Positions 1 to 7,855 of a DNA stretch of 64,000 nucleotides are shown piece by piece (within the stretch, counting starts at the first letter, position 1; each line of letters begins with the position of its first letter). Source of the stretch: Chloroflexota bacterium (GTDB lineage Bacteria > Chloroflexota > Anaerolineae > Promineifilales > Promineifilaceae); the NCBI GenBank assembly GCA_013112725.1, contig JABFFZ010000003.1, positions 1 to 64,000 on the forward strand, read 5' to 3'. Below the pieces are notes generated by a model. That model saw only the letters and a program-made list of their open reading frames with translations, did not search any database and had not been told where the DNA came from. Both the position numbers and the translations under genes were made by a program.

Positions 1-2
1 AT

Positions 3-113
3 TTCAAGCAGGCCATTGAAGACTGTTTGGCGGAGGTGTCAGGCAAGTTCAAGGAGCAGTTGTCCAGCTTGCTTACGCTTAATTTTCAGACTTTGGAAAA
101 TGTCAGTTTATGA
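3..113 (+). pseudogene. IS630-family transposase, C-terminal fragment
   Basis: The first bases are open in frame 3 up to a TGA at 111-113 and encode about 36 residues ending in LTLNFQTLENVSL. This resembles the tail of IS630-family (DDE_3) transposases, which commonly end in a helical segment followed by a SLLTLNF-like stretch. Only the 3' end is inside the window, so whether the full gene is intact cannot be judged. It abuts the first cassette and implies an insertion sequence at the left edge of the array. The assignment rests on memory of the family and on a short segment. Confidence 0.5.
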
Positions 114-268
114 CCTTTTTCAGTATAATTATTGTGCTTTCCAAAGAATACAGGCAGGAGCACGCCCAATACATCAAGTATCTGAGCGAGAGATATTTGT
201 AATTCGCAGGTTGTTGTAAAATTGGGCAAAACACTTTTAATAGCAAAAGAGTCTTCAAGTCCTACCGT
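114..268. other. Gene-less remainder between the transposase end and the first attC
   Basis: No credible coding region is visible here; the short open frames show no recognisable protein. It is AT-rich and probably contains the right end of the insertion sequence plus the tail of a disrupted cassette. The partner end of the insertion sequence lies outside the window, so terminal repeats cannot be matched. Confidence 0.4.
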
Positions 269-397
269 GCCTAACAAAGCGTGCAGTGGATTGGCGGGAT
301 TCGTCGCCATTTTCAAGCATTTTTCTGGCTTCGGGCTTTTCCTGCTCTCAAACATTTTCCAAGCCCGCCCGCCAACCACTAACGCAAGCCGTTAGAC
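269..397 (+). repeat. attC site 1 (129 bp)
   Basis: R'' core GCCTAAC at 269-275 and R' core GTTAGAC at 391-397 flank two imperfectly complementary arms (around 280-298 and 366-390). The spacing and 7-bp cores match integron attC sites, in which recombination occurs inside the R' core. It is closely similar in length and sequence to the site at 4363-4491, including the unpaired central part, so these two cassettes probably came from the same attC lineage. Confidence 0.85.
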
Positions 398-424
398 CAC
401 GCAAGGAACGGGAGTGCTGCACAC

Positions 425-1525
425 GTGACTTTGGACCAGCACATTGAGGATATTCGAGCCGGTCTTAGGGCAGGACGCTTCAGCAACGAGGCATCCGTAT
501 CGCAGGGAATCGTTCTGCGTCTGCTCCACGCTCTTTCATGGCCGGCGTATGACACACAGATCGTGTGCCCAGAATATGCCCTTGAAGGACGCCGTGTTGA
601 TTTCGCGCTCTGTCATCCGCCCGGAAAACCAATCGCTTTTGTCGAGGTGAAGCAGGTTGGACAAAGCGAAGGCGCAGAGCGCCAACTTTTTGAATATGCA
701 TTCCACACGGGTGTGCCTCTCGCGATACTGACGGATGGTCGCGAATGGAATTTCTTTCTTCCTGGGGAACAGGGCGACTACGGCGAACGTCGGGTTTACA
801 AACTCGATATCCTCGAACGTGACGTATCAGAGAGTGTGTCCCGGTTAACGCGCTATCTCAAGTACGACGCCATCGTTTCCGGCGCTGCGCTGAGCGCAGC
901 GCGCGAAGACTACCGAAACGTTTCGCGAGAACGACAAATTAAGGACACGCTTCCTGAAGCGTGGCGAAAACTCGTCGAAGAAGAGGACGATCTCCTGCTC
1001 GAAATCATAGCCGATCGGGTCGAAAACCTTTGTGGCTTCAAGCCTGACCCCGATACCGTCGCAAAATTCCTCAAGGACCAAGTCGCCACGAGGGCTCACG
1101 GAATACAACTGCCACCGATACAACCGCCGCGCCCAGAACCACAGCCATTGCCGCCACGTGGTCGTCCGATTGTGGCCCCCGGCCCGGTTGGATTCACTCT
1201 ACAGGGACAACATTTTCCTGCACGCAATGCGCGTGAAGTGCTGATAAGAGTGTTCGAAATTCTCAGTTCGCGTGACGCCACGTTCTTGGACCGCTTTGCT
1301 GCACTCCCGACACATGGTCGCAGGCGCCGGTACCTCGCTCAGAATCCAGAAGATCTTTACCCGGGTCGCCCCGACTTGGCGCGCGATCACTCAGCGAAAC
1401 TTAGTTCAGGTTGGTGGCTCGGGACTAACGTCAGCCGCGCTGCGATCAGCCGCATCATTGAAATGGCGTGCGATGTGGCTAGCTTGCGGTTTGGTCGAGA
1501 TTTACAGATTAGCCTCGGTGAATGA
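425..1525 (+). CDS. HsdR N-terminal-like PD-(D/E)XK nuclease (integron cassette)
   Basis: A 366-residue protein starting at GTG 425. Residues about 45-100 carry a PD-(D/E)XK-like core: RRVDFAL, then AFVEVKQVG, as in the N-terminal nuclease domain of type I restriction subunit R and its stand-alone relatives. A proline-rich linker follows at about 230-250, then a conserved-looking C-terminal domain of unknown function with GWWLGTNVSR. There is no helicase motor, so it is not a complete HsdR. It is the only gene in its cassette, between attC 1 and attC 2. A DNA-cleaving, possibly defensive, role is inferred; the substrate is unknown. Confidence 0.7.
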   Translation: MTLDQHIEDIRAGLRAGRFSNEASVSQGIVLRLLHALSWPAYDTQIVCPEYALEGRRVDFALCHPPGKPIAFVEVKQVGQSEGAERQLFEYAFHTGVPLAILTDGREWNFFLPGEQGDYGERRVYKLDILERDVSESVSRLTRYLKYDAIVSGAALSAAREDYRNVSRERQIKDTLPEAWRKLVEEEDDLLLEIIADRVENLCGFKPDPDTVAKFLKDQVATRAHGIQLPPIQPPRPEPQPLPPRGRPIVAPGPVGFTLQGQHFPARNAREVLIRVFEILSSRDATFLDRFAALPTHGRRRRYLAQNPEDLYPGRPDLARDHSAKLSSGWWLGTNVSRAAISRIIEMACDVASLRFGRDLQISLGE

Positions 1526-1531
1526 AGCGTG

Positions 1532-1592
1532 GTCTAACCCTTGCGTGCAGCCGACGCCCGCAAGCGGGCGCGGCTGACGCACGCCGTTCGGC
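1532..1592 (+). repeat. attC site 2 (61 bp)
   Basis: R'' core GTCTAAC at 1532-1538 and R' core GTTCGGC at 1586-1592. The arms between them (GCGTGCAGCCGACGCCCGC and its imperfect complement) meet at a tiny loop. It closes the HsdR-like cassette; the next cassette begins within the R' core. Confidence 0.85.
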
Positions 1593-1623
1593 GGCACGTT
1601 GCAAGCAGTAGTAAGGGAAATCA

Positions 1624-2913
1624 ATGTCAAGCAGAATCAAAATCCCTGAAACAGAAATAAAAATTCTTTTTGCAAAATCGGGTAATTTGTGTGCTTTTCC
1701 TTCGTGCCAAAACCCTATTATTGCTAATGAAGGAGATGGAGATAAGCCATTGGCAGAGATGGCTCATATCATTGCATATCAAGACAACGGTCCCCGCTCC
1801 GACCCAAGCATTCCAATATCTGAAAGAAATAAAGCATCTAACCTTATTCTCTTTTGTCCAACCCACCATACAATAGTTGACAAATTTGAATATCAATACA
1901 ACGCACAAGTGCTTCGAGAAATGAAACGATTGCATGAAGCACGCTTTATTCCACCAAAAGAAAAGCAGATTCAATCAGAGTTAAAAAGCGAATTTTTATA
2001 CGCCTCCTTTTTGCCAATTTCGCGTCTGCCTTTTTTTGTCTTTTCAGCGGTGACACCATACAGAAAGAGTAATATTCTTGAGTTGTTTGACATTCTCAAT
2101 ACACAAGAGCATAAGGGCGCACTTTATGCATTTGAATTAAGAGACCAACGCCTTTACACATTTTTTGATTTGCGAGAACCCAATAACCCATTTCGTGGAG
2201 CATACGACCAAACTACCGTAGAAGTATTAAAGGCAACTGATTTATGGGAAAACCCCGATTCTCATAGGCTTTATATTGCGTTGCTCAATAGGTCACTAAC
2301 CAGTTATCTAAAAAAACGCGGGGTTGCTTACGACGCAGAACATTTTAGGCATTACTTCTTGCCTGATAAGACAACCGTAGAACGGAAGTTTACTTACAAA
2401 AGTCTTTCTGGTAAAAATACGTCTAAATCTATTGTTCACAATCCAACAACAAAGTTAACAGGCTTACCAAAATCATATTGGATACACCTTGCTGCTAATT
2501 TATCATTTCAGCAAGTAGAAGAACGTCAGTGGGTTTTTACAATTCGCCCAGAACGCCACTTGACTAAAGACGGTTACGATACTTATACACACTCTTCAAT
2601 TGGAAGCAAGATTACCAGAATAAAATCGAAGATGTATAACTGGGAATATTTACAGGAAATTCAATTGTGGCGTGAATTCTTAACCAACGCAAAGCCTCGT
2701 TTGTATTTATCGTTTGGAAAACAATCTATCGTCATCGAAAATGTACTCCTAAAGGAAGAAATACGATGGATAGGCGTTCCTGATGACGAAAAAGATTTTG
2801 TTTCTCAACAACACCCCGAAGACCTCTTTAGTTTTGCTGAAAGCCAGTCTTTTGAGAATGCCGAAGATGATTTTGATGGCGATTTATTTCTAGGTGAATT
2901 TGAAGATGTCTAA
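1624..2913 (+). CDS. HNH nuclease-APAZ protein, partner of short Argonaute
   Basis: A 429-residue protein with a good ribosome binding site (AAGGGA) before ATG 1624. Residues about 20-90 are an HNH nuclease with zinc-binding pattern: C23, C28, the AH48 catalytic histidine, N73 and C78-x2-H81. Residues about 125-400 look like an APAZ domain, the N-terminal-like region that accompanies short prokaryotic Argonautes: a YFLP segment, FTYKSLSGKN, SYWIHLAANLSF, then TKDGYDTYTHSS and an MYNWEYLQEIQLW stretch. Its stop overlaps the start of the Argonaute gene, so the two are translationally coupled. By analogy with APAZ effectors, the HNH domain is probably a DNase switched on by guide-directed target recognition; recent literature calls HNH-type systems SPARHA. 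Confidence 0.85.
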   Translation: MSSRIKIPETEIKILFAKSGNLCAFPSCQNPIIANEGDGDKPLAEMAHIIAYQDNGPRSDPSIPISERNKASNLILFCPTHHTIVDKFEYQYNAQVLREMKRLHEARFIPPKEKQIQSELKSEFLYASFLPISRLPFFVFSAVTPYRKSNILELFDILNTQEHKGALYAFELRDQRLYTFFDLREPNNPFRGAYDQTTVEVLKATDLWENPDSHRLYIALLNRSLTSYLKKRGVAYDAEHFRHYFLPDKTTVERKFTYKSLSGKNTSKSIVHNPTTKLTGLPKSYWIHLAANLSFQQVEERQWVFTIRPERHLTKDGYDTYTHSSIGSKITRIKSKMYNWEYLQEIQLWREFLTNAKPRLYLSFGKQSIVIENVLLKEEIRWIGVPDDEKDFVSQQHPEDLFSFAESQSFENAEDDFDGDLFLGEFEDV

Positions 2914-4351
2914 CCACCTCCATAGAAATTCTTTTTTACACTCCCCTCAAATGACGCTTCAGTGGATTGAAGAGCCACAGTTATCTTTTGGCAATGGTCA
3001 AACTCACACCAATCCTAAAATTGGAATTCCGCTTTTTGGTCCAAAATCGCTTAATACATCAAGACATAAAAGCCAAGTACATATTGGTTTTGTCGGAGAG
3101 TCAGACGCAATAGAAAAAGTCAAGCGTTTCCTATCAGAATGTTCCAAAGGCATTCTTGCGATTGACATTGAAAACGGCTCGCAGTCATTTCCTGGAATCT
3201 CTACCGAGCAGGGATTTGGGTTTGAAATAGTATTGTCGGATTCCTTGGTACAAAAAATAACATCTTCCGAGAAAGAACGTATCAAGAGAAACGCATCCGC
3301 AGAATTTCAGTTTTCCGCCACATTAGACCTAATCGAAGAAAAAGTTAGCATACTTTGTGAACAAGACCATCCACTTGATTATATTTTCATTGTCTTGACA
3401 GAGAGCGTTTACAATGACATTAGAGTTGTAAAAACTTTCGACCCCATATCAGGTAAAGGGCGAGTTACAAGAAATTTCAGGCGGGCATTAAAAGCACGGT
3501 TGATGAAATATAACAAGCCCACACAAATTATTCGAGTTTCAACAACCGAACCTACCAGCGACGAGAGAGACATGCAAGATTTAGCAACCCGTGCTTGGAA
3601 TATCATTACAGGAATGTATTTCAAGGTAGGCAGGCTTCCTTGGGGTCCAACGGGGCTAGAACCAGCAACTTGCTTTGTTGGAATAAGTTTCTTTCGCCCA
3701 TTTGGCGAACCAAATTATATGAGAGCAAGCATTGCACAGGCATTTAACGAGCATGGCGATGGACTTGTCCTACGTGGACAAAAATTTAAATGGGATGATG
3801 AGATAGGCAAATCACCCCACCTAACTCAGACTTTAGCCAACCAACTGGTGACCGAAGTTCTACACCGCTATCAAATGGAACTCAAACAGAAGCCACGGCG
3901 AGTAGTTATCTATAAATCGTCACGCTTTGAACCTGCCGAGCGAGATGGTTTCAAAAACGCTCTCATGGAAGTCCCTGAATACGATTTGGTGACAGTTGGA
4001 ACATCAGGAAATTTTCGTTTATTCAGGTCGGGCGAATATCCACCACTTCGTGGAACAGTAATGAATGTCGGGAAAAACTATTTTCTTTACACAACTGGCT
4101 ATATTCCTGAATTAAAAAAATATCCGCATGGGCATGTACCAGCTCCGTTGCGGATTGTTGACCATTACGGCGATACTTCAAAAAATCAATTGCTACAAGA
4201 ACTTTTTGTATTGACAAAAATGAACTGGAATACAGCCAATGTTGATGGTGCATTCCCAATTACTTTACAATTTGCCCGTTTAGTAGGAGAAATACTAAAA
4301 GAGTTTCCCGAAGATGAAACACCGAATCCAAAATATATCTACTACATGTAA
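2906..4351 (+). CDS. Short prokaryotic Argonaute (MID-PIWI)
   Basis: About 481 residues from ATG 2906, which overlaps the HNH-APAZ stop by 8 bp; GTG 2894 and ATG 2951 are alternative starts. Residues about 60-245 form the MID part (NFRRALKARL, KPTQIIRVST), and about 255-481 the PIWI part. Where active Argonautes carry the first catalytic aspartate (GxD), this protein reads CFVGISFF, so PIWI is predicted to be slicing-inactive, as is usual for short Argonautes. The C-terminal half keeps RRVVIYKSSRFEPAE, a TKMNWNTANVDGAFPIT guide-binding segment and a YYM end. It lacks PAZ and N domains, which the upstream APAZ protein replaces. The predicted role is guide-directed recognition of invading nucleic acid followed by activation of the HNH partner. 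Confidence 0.88.
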   Translation: MSNHLHRNSFLHSPQMTLQWIEEPQLSFGNGQTHTNPKIGIPLFGPKSLNTSRHKSQVHIGFVGESDAIEKVKRFLSECSKGILAIDIENGSQSFPGISTEQGFGFEIVLSDSLVQKITSSEKERIKRNASAEFQFSATLDLIEEKVSILCEQDHPLDYIFIVLTESVYNDIRVVKTFDPISGKGRVTRNFRRALKARLMKYNKPTQIIRVSTTEPTSDERDMQDLATRAWNIITGMYFKVGRLPWGPTGLEPATCFVGISFFRPFGEPNYMRASIAQAFNEHGDGLVLRGQKFKWDDEIGKSPHLTQTLANQLVTEVLHRYQMELKQKPRRVVIYKSSRFEPAERDGFKNALMEVPEYDLVTVGTSGNFRLFRSGEYPPLRGTVMNVGKNYFLYTTGYIPELKKYPHGHVPAPLRIVDHYGDTSKNQLLQELFVLTKMNWNTANVDGAFPITLQFARLVGEILKEFPEDETPNPKYIYYM

Positions 4352-4362
4352 AGCAAAAAGCC

Positions 4363-4491
4363 GCCGAACAAAGCGTGCAGCCGACTGGTGGGATTCGTCC
4401 CGACTTACAAGCATCTTTCTGGCTTCGAGTTTTTTCTGCTCTCGGAGCGAATCCCAGCCCACCCACCAGCGGCTAACGCAAACCGTTAGGC
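4363..4491 (+). repeat. attC site 3 (129 bp)
   Basis: R'' core GCCGAAC at 4363-4369 and R' core GTTAGGC at 4485-4491, with complementary arms ending in GGTGGG and CCCACC. It is the same length as attC 1 and very similar to it, even across the central unpaired region. It follows the Argonaute stop by 11 bp, which places both Argonaute-system genes in one cassette (about 1587-4485). Confidence 0.88.
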
Positions 4492-4519
4492 CGACAGCCA
4501 AACATACGAGAGGAAACTC

Positions 4520-5158
4520 ATGAGCAAAGTATTCGTCAACATTTCACTTAGCCTCGATGGCTACATGGCGCCGGAAGGCATGACCTTGGAGAATTGGGAC
4601 AGACCCGATTACAACGACTGGGGCGCCAAGTGGGGCGCGCTGATGGGATGGATTTTCAATCAGCAGTACTTCCGCGAGAACCTAAAGCTCGGGCCAGGAG
4701 GAGAGACTGGTCCGGTCAATGACATGCTGCGCAGCACCACGGAGCGCATCGGCGCCAACATCATGGGCAAGCGAATGTTCGATGGCGGTGAGCGCGGTTG
4801 GCCGGAAGAAGCTCCGTTTCACACACCGGTATACGTTCTTACCCATGAGAAGCGCGAACCCTGGGTGCGCCCCGGCGGGACGACCTTTTACTTCATCAAT
4901 GACGGGCCGGAGCGTGCCCTAGATCTGGCTCGGGCGTCCGCAGGCAGTCGTGATATTCGTATCGCGGGTGGATCGGATGTGATCCAGCAGTACCTGAACT
5001 TGGGTGTCGTCGACGAGCTGGAGATCGCCTTAGCCCCCGTGTTGTTCGGTGGCGGGCGGCGTCTTTTCGAAAACCTACGCGAGCCCTTGCCGCAGTTTCG
5101 CATTGACAAGGTTCTTGATAGTCCAGCCGCAACACACTTGCGCTATGTGCGTCAGTGA
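4520..5158 (+). CDS. Dihydrofolate reductase-family (RibD C-terminal-like) protein
   Basis: A 212-residue protein with AGGAAA before ATG 4520. The start KVFVNISLSLDGYMA, the NIMGKRMFDGG segment and the end RIAGGSDVIQQYL ... PVLFGGGRRLF are hallmarks of the RibD C-terminal (YyaP/YwjB-like) reductase family, which binds NAD(P)H in a dihydrofolate-reductase fold. The substrate is unknown. This family is frequent among integron cassettes. It is the single gene of its cassette, between attC 3 and attC 4, and is GC-richer than the Argonaute cassette, suggesting a different donor. Confidence 0.85.
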   Translation: MSKVFVNISLSLDGYMAPEGMTLENWDRPDYNDWGAKWGALMGWIFNQQYFRENLKLGPGGETGPVNDMLRSTTERIGANIMGKRMFDGGERGWPEEAPFHTPVYVLTHEKREPWVRPGGTTFYFINDGPERALDLARASAGSRDIRIAGGSDVIQQYLNLGVVDELEIALAPVLFGGGRRLFENLREPLPQFRIDKVLDSPAATHLRYVRQ

Positions 5159-5163
5159 TTGCG

Positions 5164-5224
5164 GCCCAACGCTCAGCATGCAGCGGACGGCGCTGCGCGC
5201 CGCCGCTGATGCTGAGCGTTGGGC
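5164..5224 (+). repeat. attC site 4 (61 bp)
   Basis: R'' core GCCCAAC at 5164-5170 and R' core GTTGGGC at 5218-5224 are perfect complements. The inner arms around CAGCGGACGGCG and CGCCGCCGCTG fold over a short loop. It starts 5 bp after the reductase stop. Confidence 0.88.
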
Positions 5225-5273
5225 GGCTTCAAGCCCTCACTCGCAGGGCATTACAGATTTAGAAGGTTGAATT

Positions 5274-5978
5274 ATGGCTACTTTTGTTCTCATTCATGGC
5301 ATGTGGCATGGCGGTTGGTGCTGGAAAAAGGTTACGCCCCTCTTGCAGGACGCTGGGCATAAAGTCAACATCGTCACGCTAACGGGTGTTGGAGAGCGGG
5401 CGCATTTACATTATCCTGATATTGACATGAACACGCACATACAAGATGTTGTAGGTGTTTTGGAATACGAGAATCTTAATCAAGTGATTCTTGTTGGTCA
5501 TAGTTTGGCTGGATTTATGGCTCCCGCTGTGGCAGAACGTACCCCTGAGCGGATAGCGCATATCGTTAATCTCGATGGCGTAATCCCCACGAATGGCAAA
5601 GCATTCAAGGATTTAATGCCAAGTTTTTGGGATGATTTCCGACAGCGTGGACAGGCTGCTGGTGATGAATGGTGGTCCCCCCCAATTCGGGAGTGGACAT
5701 TTGGCGTAACCGGCGATGACCTTGAATGGATGATGTCGAAGTTAACCCCACATCCGCTTAAGTCATGGGAAACGCCTCTTTTCTTTACTAATCCTGCGGC
5801 AGGTTCCATACCACACACATTTATTCATTGTATTGAAGGGGCCTCGCCAGATGAAACAGAAAAACAAAAGAAGGAGTGTGTGAATATGGGCTGGCAATAT
5901 CGCACACTATCCACAGGACATGACGCAATGATAACTGCCCCAAAGGAATTAACCGAATTACTACTTGAGTTTGTATGA
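5274..5978 (+). CDS. Alpha/beta-fold hydrolase (EstC/hydroxynitrile lyase-like)
   Basis: A 234-residue protein with AGAAGG upstream of ATG 5274. The N-terminus LIHGMWHGGWCWKKVTPLL supplies the oxyanion strand, VGHSLAGF is the nucleophile elbow, and STGHDAMITAP near the C-terminus contains the catalytic histidine. This arrangement is typical of the small plant-esterase-like group (salicylate esterase, hydroxynitrile lyase, EstC, pyrethroid hydrolase). The substrate cannot be predicted. It is a single-gene cassette between attC 4 and attC 5 with no signal peptide, so a cytoplasmic enzyme. Confidence 0.88.
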   Translation: MATFVLIHGMWHGGWCWKKVTPLLQDAGHKVNIVTLTGVGERAHLHYPDIDMNTHIQDVVGVLEYENLNQVILVGHSLAGFMAPAVAERTPERIAHIVNLDGVIPTNGKAFKDLMPSFWDDFRQRGQAAGDEWWSPPIREWTFGVTGDDLEWMMSKLTPHPLKSWETPLFFTNPAAGSIPHTFIHCIEGASPDETEKQKKECVNMGWQYRTLSTGHDAMITAPKELTELLLEFV

Positions 5979-5995
5979 GTTCCCCCAAAACCGCC

Positions 5996-6066
5996 GCCCA
6001 ACGGTTTGCGTGCAGCCGACTCGCCTCCGCTGCGCTTCGGCGAGCGGCTGACGCAAACCGTTAGCC
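5996..6066 (+). repeat. attC site 5 (71 bp)
   Basis: R'' core GCCCAAC at 5996-6002 and R' core GTTAGCC at 6060-6066. The GGTTTGCGTGCAGCCGACTCGCC arm, quoted here in part, pairs with the GGCGAGCGGCTGACGCAAACC arm on the right. It separates the hydrolase cassette from the restriction-modification cassette. Confidence 0.87.
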
Positions 6067-6100
6067 CGCCCATCCAAATCCAAGATGGTACAATACAGCA

Positions 6101-6883
6101 ATGGATAAAAACGATTTTTTGAATGTGCTTCAGACAGAAGTAGCAACGTTTAATTCAGCGGTTTCCACTCCAAATGGCGACTGGATTATCAAGGGTTTTA
6201 TTGACATAGCCAAGAACATTTACACCATTTCGGTGGACACAAAAGTTATCTCAAAAATCATGGAACTTTTGTTGTTCCCAGAGCTTGCGCACTTCGCAGA
6301 AAAGCATGGCTTGAAAATGGTCTTATCGGAACAGCAGAACTTTTATCCAGACATAAGTTTTGTAGATGATGATGGTCACCGTTTTGCACTTGACTTGAAG
6401 AGTACTTACAGAGTTGATAGCAGCCGCGTGAATGGTATGACACTCGGGGCTTTTACTGGATACTTCCGAGAAAGGAATAGCACAAAGAACATAACTTTTC
6501 CCTACGGTTCTTATAGCGGACACTTTGTTCTGGGCGTGATTTATTCAAAGACTGATGACTTGATTGACGAGCGAAGAAGATACACTCTCGATGAACTTGA
6601 ACGGATTACATCTGTCATCAGAGACTTTCAATTCTTTGCTCAAGAAAAATATCGCATTGCGTCTGATCGTCCAGGGAGTGGCAATACCAAGAATATTGGT
6701 TCAGTCATGGAGATTGATAAGCTTGTAAATGGGTCTGGTCCGTTTGCTCCGTTAGGAGAAGATGTTTTTGATGACTACTGGATGTATTACTTGACCAAAG
6801 ATATGGCAAGAGCAGCGGAATTGAAGCGGCCGCCTTATACCAATTTGCGCAGTTATTTGAAATACAAAGGCTTGGCAAAGTGA
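6101..6883 (+). CDS. EcoRV-like type II restriction endonuclease
   Basis: A 260-residue protein that reads as a clear EcoRV relative along its length: SVDTKVISKIMELL, EKHGLKMVLSEQQNFYPD, ALDLKSTYR and GSGNTKNIGS, then a DYWMYY segment near the C-terminus. D84, D98 and K100 match the EcoRV catalytic D74, D90 and K92, and E55 falls at the EcoRV E45 position. It should act as a homodimeric DNase; recognition of GATATC is inferred from the family and from its methyltransferase. Its stop overlaps the methyltransferase start by 4 bp. It is AT-rich compared with the backbone and carried as a cassette between attC 5 and a bare core site. Confidence 0.92.
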   Translation: MDKNDFLNVLQTEVATFNSAVSTPNGDWIIKGFIDIAKNIYTISVDTKVISKIMELLLFPELAHFAEKHGLKMVLSEQQNFYPDISFVDDDGHRFALDLKSTYRVDSSRVNGMTLGAFTGYFRERNSTKNITFPYGSYSGHFVLGVIYSKTDDLIDERRRYTLDELERITSVIRDFQFFAQEKYRIASDRPGSGNTKNIGSVMEIDKLVNGSGPFAPLGEDVFDDYWMYYLTKDMARAAELKRPPYTNLRSYLKYKGLAK

Positions 6884-7824
6884 TTGTTCTTCAAGGTCTA
6901 CCGCGCACAGTGAAGCAAGTAATTGTCCCCCCGATAAAGTGTCAGGGGATTAAAACTAAACTCGTCAAATTCATCTTGGGCAATATCTCCTGGAATGGCA
7001 AAGGGCGATGGATAGAACCGTTTCTTGGGTCAGGTGTCGTTTTGTTCAATGTGCAGCCAGAACGTGCATTAGTCAATGATATCAATCCCCACATTATCAG
7101 ACTGTATCAGATGATTTATGATGGGAGTTTGTCGCCAGACGAAGTAAGAAAGTATTTAACAGCAGAAGGTAAGAAATTGCTAGTCAATGGCGAAGATTAC
7201 TATTATGCAGTAAGAGAACGCTTCAACAAGAGTGGAGATTCATTAGACTTCATTTTTCTCAACAGATCGTGTTTTAATGGGATAATGCGCTTTAATAGTA
7301 AAGGGGAGTTTAATGTTCCATTTTGTCGCAAACCTGACCGCTTTCGTCAGGCCTATGTGACCAAGATAGTTAATCAGATTTCACAGATACGTAAAATCAT
7401 GCAGGGCAAAGATTGGGAGTTTCGTGTTGGAGATTGGCGAGACGTTCTTGAGAATGTCACAGAAGACGATTTTGTATATCTTGACCCGCCTTACATTGGC
7501 AGACATACAGATTATTATCAGCAATGGTCGGAAGATGACGCGGCTGATTTGGCGATAATTGCTCGGAATTTGCTGTGCGGTTTTGCATTGTCTATGTGGA
7601 AGGAAAATAAATATCGCCTAAATCCACATATTGCTTACTATTGGGATGGATTAGTCGAAAGAACCTTCACTCATTTTTATCATGTAGGTTCGACCGAAAA
7701 TCTCAGAAACTCAATGGAAGAAGCTTTGTTGATAAAGCCTGGTTATGAAGCAGAGAAAATTAAAACTACGAAAGCTGCCAAGCCTGTCCAATTGACGTTT
7801 GCTTTACATGAACAGGCAGGCTAA
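6880..7824 (+). CDS. M.EcoRV-like DNA adenine-N6 methyltransferase
   Basis: A 314-residue protein starting at GTG 6880, overlapping the endonuclease stop (GTGA). It carries VPPIKCQGIKTKLV near residue 17, the SAM-binding motif EPFLGSGVV at 46-54, FLNRSCFNGIMRFNSKG near 126-142 and the catalytic DPPY at 202-205, followed by IGRHTDYY. These match the D12/Dam-like class and specifically M.EcoRV, which protects GATATC on adenine. With the upstream endonuclease it forms a complete restriction-modification unit within one cassette. The C-terminal end diverges and may be slightly extended. Confidence 0.92.
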   Translation: MIVLQGLPRTVKQVIVPPIKCQGIKTKLVKFILGNISWNGKGRWIEPFLGSGVVLFNVQPERALVNDINPHIIRLYQMIYDGSLSPDEVRKYLTAEGKKLLVNGEDYYYAVRERFNKSGDSLDFIFLNRSCFNGIMRFNSKGEFNVPFCRKPDRFRQAYVTKIVNQISQIRKIMQGKDWEFRVGDWRDVLENVTEDDFVYLDPPYIGRHTDYYQQWSEDDAADLAIIARNLLCGFALSMWKENKYRLNPHIAYYWDGLVERTFTHFYHVGSTENLRNSMEEALLIKPGYEAEKIKTTKAAKPVQLTFALHEQAG

Positions 7825-7830
7825 TAAATA

Positions 7831-7837
7831 GTTGGGC
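7831..7837 (+). repeat. Bare integron core site (R' without its attC arms)
   Basis: GTTGGGC sits 6 bp after the methyltransferase stop and matches the R' consensus GTTRRRY, but no R'' core or stem precedes it. The attC of the restriction-modification cassette seems to have been deleted, which would fix this cassette to its right-hand neighbour. Confidence 0.5.
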
Positions 7838-7855
7838 GGTCAAGAGCATAGCCCT

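Noticed and set aside
16..219. Open frame of 67 codons at the left edge
   Set aside because: Its composition is unlike a real protein, and it overlaps the in-frame transposase tail at 3-113, which gives a recognisable sequence.
6826..6833. GCGGCCGC in the EcoRV-like gene as a member of the iterated palindrome
   Set aside because: The octamer differs at both ends from ACGGCCGT; no exact copy exists in the cassette region.
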